A DNA stretch of 64,000 bases, taken from Cypionkella sinensis (lineage in GTDB: Bacteria; Pseudomonadota; Alphaproteobacteria; Rhodobacterales; Rhodobacteraceae). Below are positions 42,387 to 49,702 of this stretch, in pieces. The translations under genes and the position numbers were made by a program. The stretch covers positions 2,852,001-2,916,000 of the forward strand of contig NZ_JBHRTO010000001.1 in NCBI RefSeq assembly GCF_042646385.1, written 5' to 3'. Every line of letters begins with the position of its first letter. The first letter of the stretch is position 1. The notes under the pieces are model-generated. The model was not told the DNA's origin. It worked only from the letters and a program-made list of their open reading frames with translations, and did no database searches.

Positions 42387-43936
42387 CCCAATGGCGCACC
42401 GACCGTCGCGGTTTCCTGCAAACCGCAGGCGCAGCCCTTGCCGCCCTCACCCTGCCCGCCAAATTCGCCTGGGCGGCCGAGGGCGACACCCTGCGCATCC
42501 GCGCGACCGCCGATTTCCAATGCCTTGATCCCAAGAACATGATCGGCGAACTCGACGAAATCATCCCACGCTGCACACAGGTCGCCCTCGTCCGGCTTGG
42601 CGACATGCGCGATGGCAACAAATGGCAGCCTTGGGGGGCCGAGAAAATCGACTGGATCGACCCCACCAAGATCGGCTTCACCCTGCGCGAAGGCTTGCAA
42701 TGGTCGAACGGCTTCGGCCCCGTGACCCCCGAAGATGTGAAATTCTCGTTCGAGCGCATCGCAGGCAGCGACTCGGCTTGGGCCTATCAATTCGAGAAAC
42801 TCGACCATGTCGAAGTCATCGACGCCCGCTCTGGCATCATTCATCTGAAAGAGGCCTTCGCCCCCTTCATGGTGATCGCGCTGCCCTATTACGGCGGCAA
42901 TATCATCTGCAAAGCCGCGACCGAGAAGGTCGGCGGCAGCTACACCACCGAGGCCCCTGCCGAATGTGGCCCCTACCGCTTTGCCGCGTGGGAGCAGAAC
43001 CAGAAGGTCACTCTCACCGCCAACCCCGATTGGACAGGCCCGAAACCCGCCTTTGCCACCGTGGAAATCTACATCGTCACCGATGATCAGGCCGCCCAAC
43101 TCGCCTACGAGGCCGATGCGTTTGATTTCACCAAACTCGCCGTCAACGCCACAGCCCAGATCAAGGCGGCCATGCCCGCCAACTCCACCCTGATCGAGGC
43201 CCAATCCACCCGCTATTCTTGGCTGGTGATCAACCAGAACGCCGAACCGCTGAAAGACATCCGCGTCCGCCAAGCCATCCAATATGCCTATGACAGCGAC
43301 GCGGTGCTGCTGGGCGCTTACGATGGCCTCGCGACCAGATCGACCGGGGTCGTGCCCCCCACCAGCCCCTTCACCCGCGCGTCCAACCTGATTCAGACCC
43401 GCGACGTGGAAAAGGCCAAGGCGCTGCTGGCCGAGGCCGGAGTTTCCGATCTGACCCTGACCCTTGTGGCGCTGACCGACAGCACCACCCAAGCCATTGC
43501 GCAAATCTTTCAAGCCAATATGGCCGAAGCTGGCATCACCATCGAAATCCAGCCCACCGAAGACGCTGCCTATTGGGCCGCAGGCGACAAGACCGCCGGC
43601 GATGGCTACAAATCCTTGGAACTGGCGCTGATGAACTTCGCGGGCGGCATCGACCCCACCGAAAACCTCGTCTGGTTCCGCCCCGATCAGATCGGCATCT
43701 ACAACTGGGCCTTCTTCGACAGCGCCGAGTTTGAATCGCTCTACCAGCAGGGCCTGACCGAACAGGATGAAGCCAAGCGGAAAGCCATCTTCAACAAGAT
43801 GGAGGATCTGATGGAAGCCTCTGGCGACTTCATCTTCATCTGTTTCGAGCCCTACATCGCCATCCATCACAGCAATATCAAACCCGTGATCATGGCCGAC
43901 GGCCACCCCGACCCGGTGATGTTTACCAAGGCTTGA
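42383..43936 (+). CDS. Peptide-type ABC transporter substrate-binding protein (SBP family 5)
   Basis: 517-aa extracytoplasmic binding protein. A twin-arginine signal (DRRGFLQTAGAALAALTLPA, cleavage after AWA near residue 33) precedes the SBP_bac_5 domain (IDPTKIGFTLREGLQWSNG, TPEDVKFSFERI, APAECGPYRFAAWEQ, RQAIQYAYDSDAVLLG). Relatives bind dipeptides, opines, glutathione or other amine-bearing solutes, so the family alone does not fix the ligand. It is the last transport gene and overlaps dppF by 4 nt. Tat export implies folding before export or a cofactor-free quality-control preference. Confidence 0.93.
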   Translation: MTQWRTDRRGFLQTAGAALAALTLPAKFAWAAEGDTLRIRATADFQCLDPKNMIGELDEIIPRCTQVALVRLGDMRDGNKWQPWGAEKIDWIDPTKIGFTLREGLQWSNGFGPVTPEDVKFSFERIAGSDSAWAYQFEKLDHVEVIDARSGIIHLKEAFAPFMVIALPYYGGNIICKAATEKVGGSYTTEAPAECGPYRFAAWEQNQKVTLTANPDWTGPKPAFATVEIYIVTDDQAAQLAYEADAFDFTKLAVNATAQIKAAMPANSTLIEAQSTRYSWLVINQNAEPLKDIRVRQAIQYAYDSDAVLLGAYDGLATRSTGVVPPTSPFTRASNLIQTRDVEKAKALLAEAGVSDLTLTLVALTDSTTQAIAQIFQANMAEAGITIEIQPTEDAAYWAAGDKTAGDGYKSLELALMNFAGGIDPTENLVWFRPDQIGIYNWAFFDSAEFESLYQQGLTEQDEAKRKAIFNKMEDLMEASGDFIFICFEPYIAIHHSNIKPVIMADGHPDPVMFTKA

Positions 43937-43965
43937 TCACCGCGCTGCAATCGGCAACATCAACC

Positions 43966-43989
43966 GGGCCGGGCTTTCTGGCCCGGCCC
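43966..43989 (+). terminator. Stem-loop between the binding-protein gene and the TetR gene
   Basis: GGGCCGGGC (43966-43974) pairs with GCCCGGCCC (43981-43989) across a 6-nt loop. There is no good U-run, so it may only partly separate the importer operon from the regulator gene 16 bp further on, or protect the upstream mRNA. Confidence 0.55.
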
Positions 43990-44005
43990 ATCTCAAAGGA
44001 AAGCG

Positions 44006-44605
44006 ATGACCAGCACCGCGCCGAAATACAGCCGCATGACGTCCGAGCAACGCTCGGCCAGTCTGGTGCAGGCGGGTCTGGCCTGCCTCGCGCGCGGCGG
44101 GATTCTGGAATTTACCATCGACAATATCTGTAACGAGGCAGGCGTGTCGCGCGGCCTGATCACCCATCATTTCAAGTCGAAAGATGGCCTTTTGGTCGCG
44201 GTATATCGCACCATGTATGAGCGTATGCACACCGCGCTAGAGACACTCAACCCAAAGAAACCCCGCCTGCTGGCCATCATCGACACCATGCTCGCGCCCG
44301 AGTTTTTCAGCCGCGAGGAACTTAACATCTGGCTGGCCCTCTGGTCCGAGATCGTCAACAACCCGGCGCTCAAACGCGAACACCGCCGCCAATACACACG
44401 CTATCGCCGCGATCTCGAATCCGCGTTGGCCGAGGTCGCCACGGCACGCGGGTTGAAGGTTGATGTCAAATCCCTCGCCCAAATGCTGATCGCCTTGGTG
44501 GATGGCTTGGGGTTAGAGCGGTGCATCGAGCCGAAACTGCTGTCTCCCAAAGCCGCCAGACAAATCTGCGTCTCCACGCTGGAACTGGCTTTGGGGCCGC
44601 TATAG
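44006..44605 (+). CDS. TetR family regulator, BetI-like
   Basis: 199-aa regulator. The TetR HTH covers residues about 12-60 (LVQAGLACLARGGILEFTID, NICNEAGVSRGLITHHFKSK, DGLLVAVYRTMYERM). The effector domain is of BetI_C type (LNIWLALWSEIVNNPALKRE, LIALVDGLGLERCI), with a pattern like the choline-responsive BetI. It is the last gene of the hydrolase/importer operon. The gap upstream (43937-44005) lacks the GATC-centred palindromes found at 36520 and 36599, so it is probably transcribed with the operon it controls. A quaternary amine effector is likely by family. Confidence 0.88.
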   Translation: MTSTAPKYSRMTSEQRSASLVQAGLACLARGGILEFTIDNICNEAGVSRGLITHHFKSKDGLLVAVYRTMYERMHTALETLNPKKPRLLAIIDTMLAPEFFSREELNIWLALWSEIVNNPALKREHRRQYTRYRRDLESALAEVATARGLKVDVKSLAQMLIALVDGLGLERCIEPKLLSPKAARQICVSTLELALGPL

Positions 44606-44711
44606 CGCGGGTTTTGCGGCCAAAATCGACCATTCTGGCGGCGTTTATCTATATATAGTAGAGCTATATGCACGACACACAAGTCATTCCCCGCGTGGAA
44701 AACCCGCAGGC

Positions 44712-45455
44712 TCATCCCCGCTTCACGCTGGCGGTGACATAGTTGCAAGACAAATCCCGCGCCGAACTCGCCCACTTCCAACTGACCGGATTGAACACCA
44801 TGCCCTTGCGATCCACCGGGTCCAGTCCCGCCTTGCGGATCAGATCGTAAAGCTCGTCCGGTGTGATGAACTTCGCCCAATCATGCGTGCCCTTCGGCAA
44901 CCAGCGCATCACCCATTCCGCCCCGATGATCGCCATCACAAAACTTTTCGCGTTGCGGTTCAGCGTTGAACAGATCATCAGCCCGCCGGGTTTCAGCAAC
45001 TGCTGGCACGCCGTCAGATAGCCCTGCGGGTCGGCGACATGCTCGACCACTTCCATGTTCAGCACCACATCAAACTGCTCACCGGATGCAGCCAGATCTT
45101 CCGCCGTGGTATGGCGGTAATCAATCGCCAGACCCGATTGCGCCGCATGAATCTGCGCCACCGGAATGTTGCGCGGCGCCGCATCCGCCCCCACCACATC
45201 CGCCCCCAGCCGCGCCATCGGTTCCGAAAGCAACCCACCACCGCAGCCAATGTCCAAAATCCGCAGCCCCTTGAACGGCAAAGGCTGCGCCAGATCGCGA
45301 TCAAACTCGGCAGCAATCTGGGCGGTGATATAATCCAACCGGCACGGATTCATCAGATGCAACGGCTTGAACTTGCCCTCTGTATCCCACCATTCTGCGG
45401 CCATCGCTTCAAACTTGGCGACTTCGGCGGGATCAATCGTGTTGGTCTGGCTCAT
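44712..45455 (-). CDS. ubiG: Bifunctional ubiquinone O-methyltransferase UbiG
   Basis: 247-aa SAM-dependent class I methyltransferase that performs both O-methylations of ubiquinone synthesis. Diagnostic stretches are KFEAMAAEWWDTEGKFKPLH at the N-terminus, LDIGCGGGLLSEPMARLGA (SAM motif I) and MEVVEHVADPQGYL. The later GTHDWAKFITPDEL also matches UbiG. Its start follows an AAGGAG. It stands alone between convergent TetR and divergent pip genes. The 106-bp gap towards TetR contains a short AT palindrome CTATATATAG near 44649. Confidence 0.95.
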   Translation of the reverse strand: MSQTNTIDPAEVAKFEAMAAEWWDTEGKFKPLHLMNPCRLDYITAQIAAEFDRDLAQPLPFKGLRILDIGCGGGLLSEPMARLGADVVGADAAPRNIPVAQIHAAQSGLAIDYRHTTAEDLAASGEQFDVVLNMEVVEHVADPQGYLTACQQLLKPGGLMICSTLNRNAKSFVMAIIGAEWVMRWLPKGTHDWAKFITPDELYDLIRKAGLDPVDRKGMVFNPVSWKWASSARDLSCNYVTASVKRG

Positions 45456-45515
45456 CGGAACTCCTTGCGCGCCGGAAAGTGTCGGCGCAATCTGATCCGA
45501 TCATATAGGACGAAT

Positions 45516-46508
45516 ATGGATCACAGATCAGGGCAAAAGCGCGCATCCGAATATCTTTACCCGCCGGTCGAGCCGTTCGATCAGCGGATGCTCGACATGG
45601 GCGATGGCCACCGCATTTACGTCGAGCAATGCGGCCGCGCCGATGGCATCCCCGTTCTGGTGCTGCACGGCGGGCCGGGAGGTGGCTGTAGCCCGGCGAT
45701 GCGGCGCTATTTTGACCCATCCGTCTATCGGGTGATCCTGTTTGATCAGCGCGGTTGCGGCCGTTCCCGCCCCCACGCTTCAGTTCAGGACAACACCACC
45801 TGGCATCTGGTCCGCGACATCGAGATGATCCGCGAAACGCTTGGTATCGAGCATTTCATCCTGTTCGGCGGCAGTTGGGGCGCGACCCTCGCCCTAATCT
45901 ACGCGATTTCCCACCCCCAGCGGGTCCGGCATCTGGTTTTGCGCGGCGTATTTCTGGCCACCAAGCGAGAGTTGGATTGGTTCTACGGCGGCGGGGCGGG
46001 GGCGTTTTACCCCGAACTATGGGCGCGATTTGTCAGCCTGATCCCGCCAGAAGAGCGGAGTGATCTGATCGCCGCCTATCATCGCCGGCTGTTTGGCGGC
46101 GATCTGGCGGTCGAGACTCAGGCCGCGCGGGTCTGGGCGGGCTGGGAGAATGCCTTGGCCTCGGTATCCTCGGAAGGGTTCATGGGTGGCGATGGGCCCG
46201 CGGAATACGCCCGCGCCTTCGCACGGCTGGAGAACCATTATTTCGTCAACGGCGCCTTCCTGGAGCATGATGGCTGGATCGTGCAGAACCGGCACCGGAT
46301 CGCCCATATTGGCGCAGATATCGTGCAAGGTCGGTTTGACATGATCTGCCCGCCCGTATCGGCCAACAAGCTGGCGGATGGCTGGAACAAGGCTCGGTTG
46401 AGGATGGTGCCAATGGCAGGCCATGCTTTGTCAGAGCCCGGGATATCCGAGGCTTTGGTGGCCGCGATGGATGCCCTGCGGGATCGGTCCCAACTCGGGA
46501 CCGAATAG
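45516..46508 (+). CDS. pip: Proline iminopeptidase
   Basis: 330-aa alpha/beta hydrolase of peptidase family S33 that removes N-terminal proline. The oxyanion motif HGGPGGGCSPAMRRYFDP and LFDQRGCGRSRPHA precede the nucleophile elbow GGSWGATLALIY (Ser120); Asp and His are near GRFDMICPP and MAGHALSEPG. I chose the ATG at 45516 after TAGGA; the frame is open far upstream but only as a shadow of ubiG. It is divergent from ubiG with a 60-bp gap. It could finish degradation of Pro-containing peptides taken up by the nearby importer, but it is a common housekeeping gene too. Confidence 0.93.
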   Translation: MDHRSGQKRASEYLYPPVEPFDQRMLDMGDGHRIYVEQCGRADGIPVLVLHGGPGGGCSPAMRRYFDPSVYRVILFDQRGCGRSRPHASVQDNTTWHLVRDIEMIRETLGIEHFILFGGSWGATLALIYAISHPQRVRHLVLRGVFLATKRELDWFYGGGAGAFYPELWARFVSLIPPEERSDLIAAYHRRLFGGDLAVETQAARVWAGWENALASVSSEGFMGGDGPAEYARAFARLENHYFVNGAFLEHDGWIVQNRHRIAHIGADIVQGRFDMICPPVSANKLADGWNKARLRMVPMAGHALSEPGISEALVAAMDALRDRSQLGTE

Positions 46509-46809
46509 AATGTATCCGAAGCAATTGCTTTAGGTTCCGTGTTAAGGCCTTTTCCAGCATGGCGAAGGCCCTCGCCCATGGCTGAAGGGTAAATGTCGTG
46601 TGTTTCCGGTTTCCGCCCGCACCTGCCTGCGCGCAGATATCTGGATCTTTCGCACATAGATCATAGCGAAAATCCTTCGCATCGCCTTTGTCTTGCATAT
46701 CGGTTCGTTTCAGCCTATATCACCTGCAACAGCTGCTTCAGGGTCCAAACCTGAAGCTACCGAACGTCACACACGGGCCTGTCGGCCCGTTTTTTGTTTT
46801 TGGAACATC
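46509..46809 (+). other. 301-bp intergenic leader upstream of rimP-nusA-infB with two hairpins
   Basis: No gene is seen here. Two stem-loops lie in the last 80 bp: GCTTCAGG (46735-46742) with CCTGAAGC (46750-46757), and a terminator-like ACGGGCC (46773-46779) with GGCCCGT (46784-46790) followed by six T's (46791-46796 with one G). The second ends 14 bp before the rimP start. In E. coli the same operon is led by a tRNA gene; I found no tRNA cloverleaf here. The arrangement suggests attenuation or readthrough control of the nusA operon. Confidence 0.55.
46773..46796 (+). terminator. Terminator-like hairpin just ahead of rimP
   Basis: A 7-bp GC-rich stem with a TGTC loop followed by a T-tract, 14 bp before the rimP start codon. 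It could end an upstream leader transcript or act as an attenuator for rimP-nusA-ylxR-infB, whose product NusA itself acts on termination. Confidence 0.65.
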
Positions 46810-47415
46810 ATGTCTGATCTGATTGCCAAAACCGCTATGGATCGCCGTCTGGCTGATATCGTGACTCCGGTCATCGAGGGGCTGGGGTTTGAACTGGTGC
46901 GGATTCGTTTGATGGGTGGGGCGACCCGCACCTTGCAAATCATGGCCGACAAACCCGAAGGCGGGATTGAGGTGGATGATTGCGGTGAAATCTCGACCGC
47001 CGTGTCTGCCGTGCTGGACGTGGAAGACCCGATTGAGGAAAACTTCATTCTGGAAGTGTCCTCGCCCGGCATCGACCGTCCGCTGACCCGGCTGAAGGAT
47101 TTCGACATGTGGAAGGGCTGGGAAGCCCGTGTCGAGACCACCGAATTGATCGACGGACGCCGCCGCTTCAAGGGCACTTTGGCCGGGGTTGAGGGCGAAG
47201 AAGTACTGATCGAACTGGAAGAACCCGGTGGCGCTGTGATCATTGGCTTGCAGTTTGAATGGCTGTCTGATGCCAAGCTGATTCTGACGGATGAGTTGAT
47301 CACCGAAATGCTGCGGCAGAAAAAGGCCAGCGGCGTGATCGACGAATCGCAGTTTGACGAAATTGAAACCTCTGAGGGCGACGAAGAAGACGCTCCAGAA
47401 CCCACCAAACACTAA
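46810..47415 (+). CDS. rimP: Ribosome maturation factor RimP
   Basis: 201-aa 30S assembly factor. The N-terminal alpha/beta domain has VIEGLGFELVRIRLMGG, LQIMADKPEGGIEVDDC and VSSPGIDRPLTRLKDF (the RimP signature). The C-terminal SH3-like barrel contains FKGTLAGVEGEEVLIEL. The acidic tail (SEGDEEDAPEP) is longer than in E. coli. The start at 46810 (MSDLIAKTAM) is after a weak GGAAC; the frame is open from 46693 through the leader. nusA follows 14 bp downstream. Confidence 0.95.
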   Translation: MSDLIAKTAMDRRLADIVTPVIEGLGFELVRIRLMGGATRTLQIMADKPEGGIEVDDCGEISTAVSAVLDVEDPIEENFILEVSSPGIDRPLTRLKDFDMWKGWEARVETTELIDGRRRFKGTLAGVEGEEVLIELEEPGGAVIIGLQFEWLSDAKLILTDELITEMLRQKKASGVIDESQFDEIETSEGDEEDAPEPTKH

Positions 47416-47429
47416 GCGGGAGAATTCCG

Positions 47430-49040
47430 ATGGCGATTACCTCTGCCAACCAGCTTGAGCTTTTGCAGACCGCCGAAGCGGTGGCGCGCGAGAAGATGAT
47501 TGACCCCGATCTGGTCATTCAGGCGATGGAAGACAGCCTCGCCCGCGCGGCGAAGTCTCGGTATGGCGCGGATATGGATATCCGGGTGAAGATCGACCGC
47601 AAGACCGGGCGCGCGACCTTTGCGCGTATCCGCACCGTGGTGGAAGATGATGCGGTGGAAAACCACCATGCGCAACTGACAGTGAAGCAGGCGAAATCGC
47701 ACCTGAAAGATCCGGTTGTGGGCGACGAGATCATCGACGAAGTGCCGCCGGTTGATCTGGGCCGGATCGCGGCACAGTCGGCCAAGCAGGTGATCTTGCA
47801 GAAGGTCCGCGAGGCCGAGCGTGACCGTCAGTTCGAAGAATTCAAGGACCGCAAGGGCACGATCATCAACGGTCAGGTCAAGCGCGAGGAATACGGCAAT
47901 ATCATCGTGGATATTGGCCGGGGCGAAGCGATTCTGCGCCGCAATGAGAAAATCGGGCGGGAATCGTATCGCCCGAACGACCGCATCCGTTGCTACATCA
48001 AGGACGTGCGCCGCGAGGCCCGTGGCCCGCAAGTGTTCCTCAGCCGCACCGACCCGCAATTCATGGCGGAACTGTTCAAGATGGAAGTGCCGGAGATTTA
48101 CGATGGCATCATCGAGATCAAGGCCGTGGCGCGTGATCCGGGCAGCCGTGCGAAGATCGCGGTGATTTCCTATGACAACTCGATTGACCCGGTGGGCGCT
48201 TGCGTCGGTATGCGCGGCAGCCGTGTGCAGGCCGTCGTGAACGAACTGCAGGGCGAGAAGATCGACATCATTCCGTGGAATGCCGATCAGGCAACCTTCC
48301 TGGTGAACGCGCTGCAACCGGCAGAAGTGTCGAAAGTTGTGATCGACGATGATGCTGGCAAGATCGAAGTCGTGGTGCCGGACGAGCAACTGTCGCTGGC
48401 GATTGGCCGTCGTGGTCAGAACGTGCGTCTCGCCAGCCAGTTGACGGCGTTGGACATTGATATCGTGACGGAATCCGACGAATCCGCACGCCGTCAGGCC
48501 GAATTCGCCGAGCGCACCAAGCTGTTCATGGAAAGCCTAGACATCGACGAGATGATGGCACAACTGCTGGTCGCCGAGGGCTTCACCAACCTGGAAGAAG
48601 TCGCTTACGTCGAGGCGGACGAATTGCTGTCGATCGACGGCTTCGATGAGGACACCGCGGGCGAATTGCAGACCCGTGCGCGCGAATATCTGGAAGCCGC
48701 CAACACCAAGGCGATGGAAGCGGCGCGGGCTTTGGGCGTCGAGGACTCTCTGGTTGAATTTGAGGGGCTTACTCCCCAAATGCTGGAAGCGCTGGCGAAA
48801 GACGGCATCAAGACGCTGGAAGATTTCGCGACCTGCGCCGACTGGGAACTGGCCGGTGGCTGGACGACCGAGAACGGACAGCGCAAGAAAGACGAAGGCG
48901 TGCTGGAGAAGTTTGACGTTTCCTTGGAAGAGGCGCAGAATTTGGTGATGACCGCCCGCGTCATGCTGGGCTGGGTTGACCCGACCGAATTGGCGCAAGC
49001 CGAGGAAGAGGTCGACGAAGACGAGGAGGCCGAGGCCTGA
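47430..49040 (+). CDS. nusA: Transcription termination/antitermination factor NusA
   Basis: 536-aa NusA. The N-terminal RNAP-binding domain is followed by the S1 domain (GTIINGQVKREEYGNIIVDI), KH1 and KH2 (PVGACVGMRGSRVQAVVNEL, LSLAIGRRGQNVRLASQL) and C-terminal helix-hairpin-helix repeats (LLVAEGFTNLEEVAYVEADE). The tail is acidic. It controls pausing and termination and antitermination at rRNA operons. It is the second gene of the rimP-nusA-ylxR-infB operon. Confidence 0.97.
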   Translation: MAITSANQLELLQTAEAVAREKMIDPDLVIQAMEDSLARAAKSRYGADMDIRVKIDRKTGRATFARIRTVVEDDAVENHHAQLTVKQAKSHLKDPVVGDEIIDEVPPVDLGRIAAQSAKQVILQKVREAERDRQFEEFKDRKGTIINGQVKREEYGNIIVDIGRGEAILRRNEKIGRESYRPNDRIRCYIKDVRREARGPQVFLSRTDPQFMAELFKMEVPEIYDGIIEIKAVARDPGSRAKIAVISYDNSIDPVGACVGMRGSRVQAVVNELQGEKIDIIPWNADQATFLVNALQPAEVSKVVIDDDAGKIEVVVPDEQLSLAIGRRGQNVRLASQLTALDIDIVTESDESARRQAEFAERTKLFMESLDIDEMMAQLLVAEGFTNLEEVAYVEADELLSIDGFDEDTAGELQTRAREYLEAANTKAMEAARALGVEDSLVEFEGLTPQMLEALAKDGIKTLEDFATCADWELAGGWTTENGQRKKDEGVLEKFDVSLEEAQNLVMTARVMLGWVDPTELAQAEEEVDEDEEAEA

Positions 49041-49061
49041 TTTAGGCCTCGGGGGATTACC

Positions 49062-49697
49062 GTGACACGCGGTGGCCGGGAAAATCTGCAAGACGACCCG
49101 GAACGCAAGTGCATTGCGACCGGGGAAGTCCAGCCGAAAGCGGGGTTGATCCGCTTTTGTCTGGGGCCGGAAGATATGGTCGTGCCAGATGTTCTGGCGC
49201 GACTGCCGGGCCGGGGATTCTATGTCTCGGCAGATCGGGCGGCGATAGAGAAGGCGGCCAAGAAGGGGCTGTTTTCGCGCGCCGCACGTCAGCCAGTGAA
49301 AGTGCCGGAAGATTTGGCCGATCTGGTAGAGACGCTGCTTTTGCGGCGGGTGATTGATCTGATCAGTCTGGCACGTAAGGCCAGCGGGGCCGTGATGGGC
49401 TATGAGAAGGTCAAGGAATGGCTGCAAAAGGACAAGGTGCGGGTGCTTTTGCAAGCCGCCGACGGGTCTGAACGCGGCAAGACGAAACTACGCGCGCCGG
49501 ATGGCGAGGGGTCGTATATCGGCTTTTTGTCAGCGGAGGAATTGGGTTTGGCTTTCGGGCGCGAACGTGCGATACACGCCGCGCTTGGCGCTGGTGGACT
49601 CACGACGCGTGTTGTAGAGGAAGCGGCAAGGCTGGCAGGTTTGCGTGGGCAAACCACTCAGCAGGATGGCGACGAGATCGCCTTGAAGGATACGTAG
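49062..49697 (+). CDS. YlxR/DUF448 RNA-binding protein fused to an L7Ae-like domain
   Basis: 211-aa protein. The N-terminal YlxR (DUF448) domain has ERKCIATGEVQPKAGLIRFC and LPGRGFYVSADRAAIEKA. The second half resembles L7Ae/L30e RNA-binding proteins (LISLARKASGAVMGYEKVKE, then VRVLLQAADGSERG). The start is a GTG at 49062. The fusion of both domains between nusA and infB is standard in alphaproteobacteria. Related YlxR proteins act in RNase P or translation-linked RNA binding; the exact role here is unknown. Confidence 0.9.
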   Translation: MTRGGRENLQDDPERKCIATGEVQPKAGLIRFCLGPEDMVVPDVLARLPGRGFYVSADRAAIEKAAKKGLFSRAARQPVKVPEDLADLVETLLLRRVIDLISLARKASGAVMGYEKVKEWLQKDKVRVLLQAADGSERGKTKLRAPDGEGSYIGFLSAEELGLAFGRERAIHAALGAGGLTTRVVEEAARLAGLRGQTTQQDGDEIALKDT

Positions 49698-49702
49698 GAC
49701 GC

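Noticed and set aside
44640..44665. AT-rich palindrome CTATATATAG as an operator for the TetR gene
   Set aside because: It lies downstream of the convergent ends of tetR and ubiG, has a low-complexity sequence and no copy near a start codon.
46509..46809. tRNA gene ahead of the rimP-nusA operon, as in E. coli
   Set aside because: No cloverleaf, CCA end or T-loop consensus could be found; only two simple hairpins are there.
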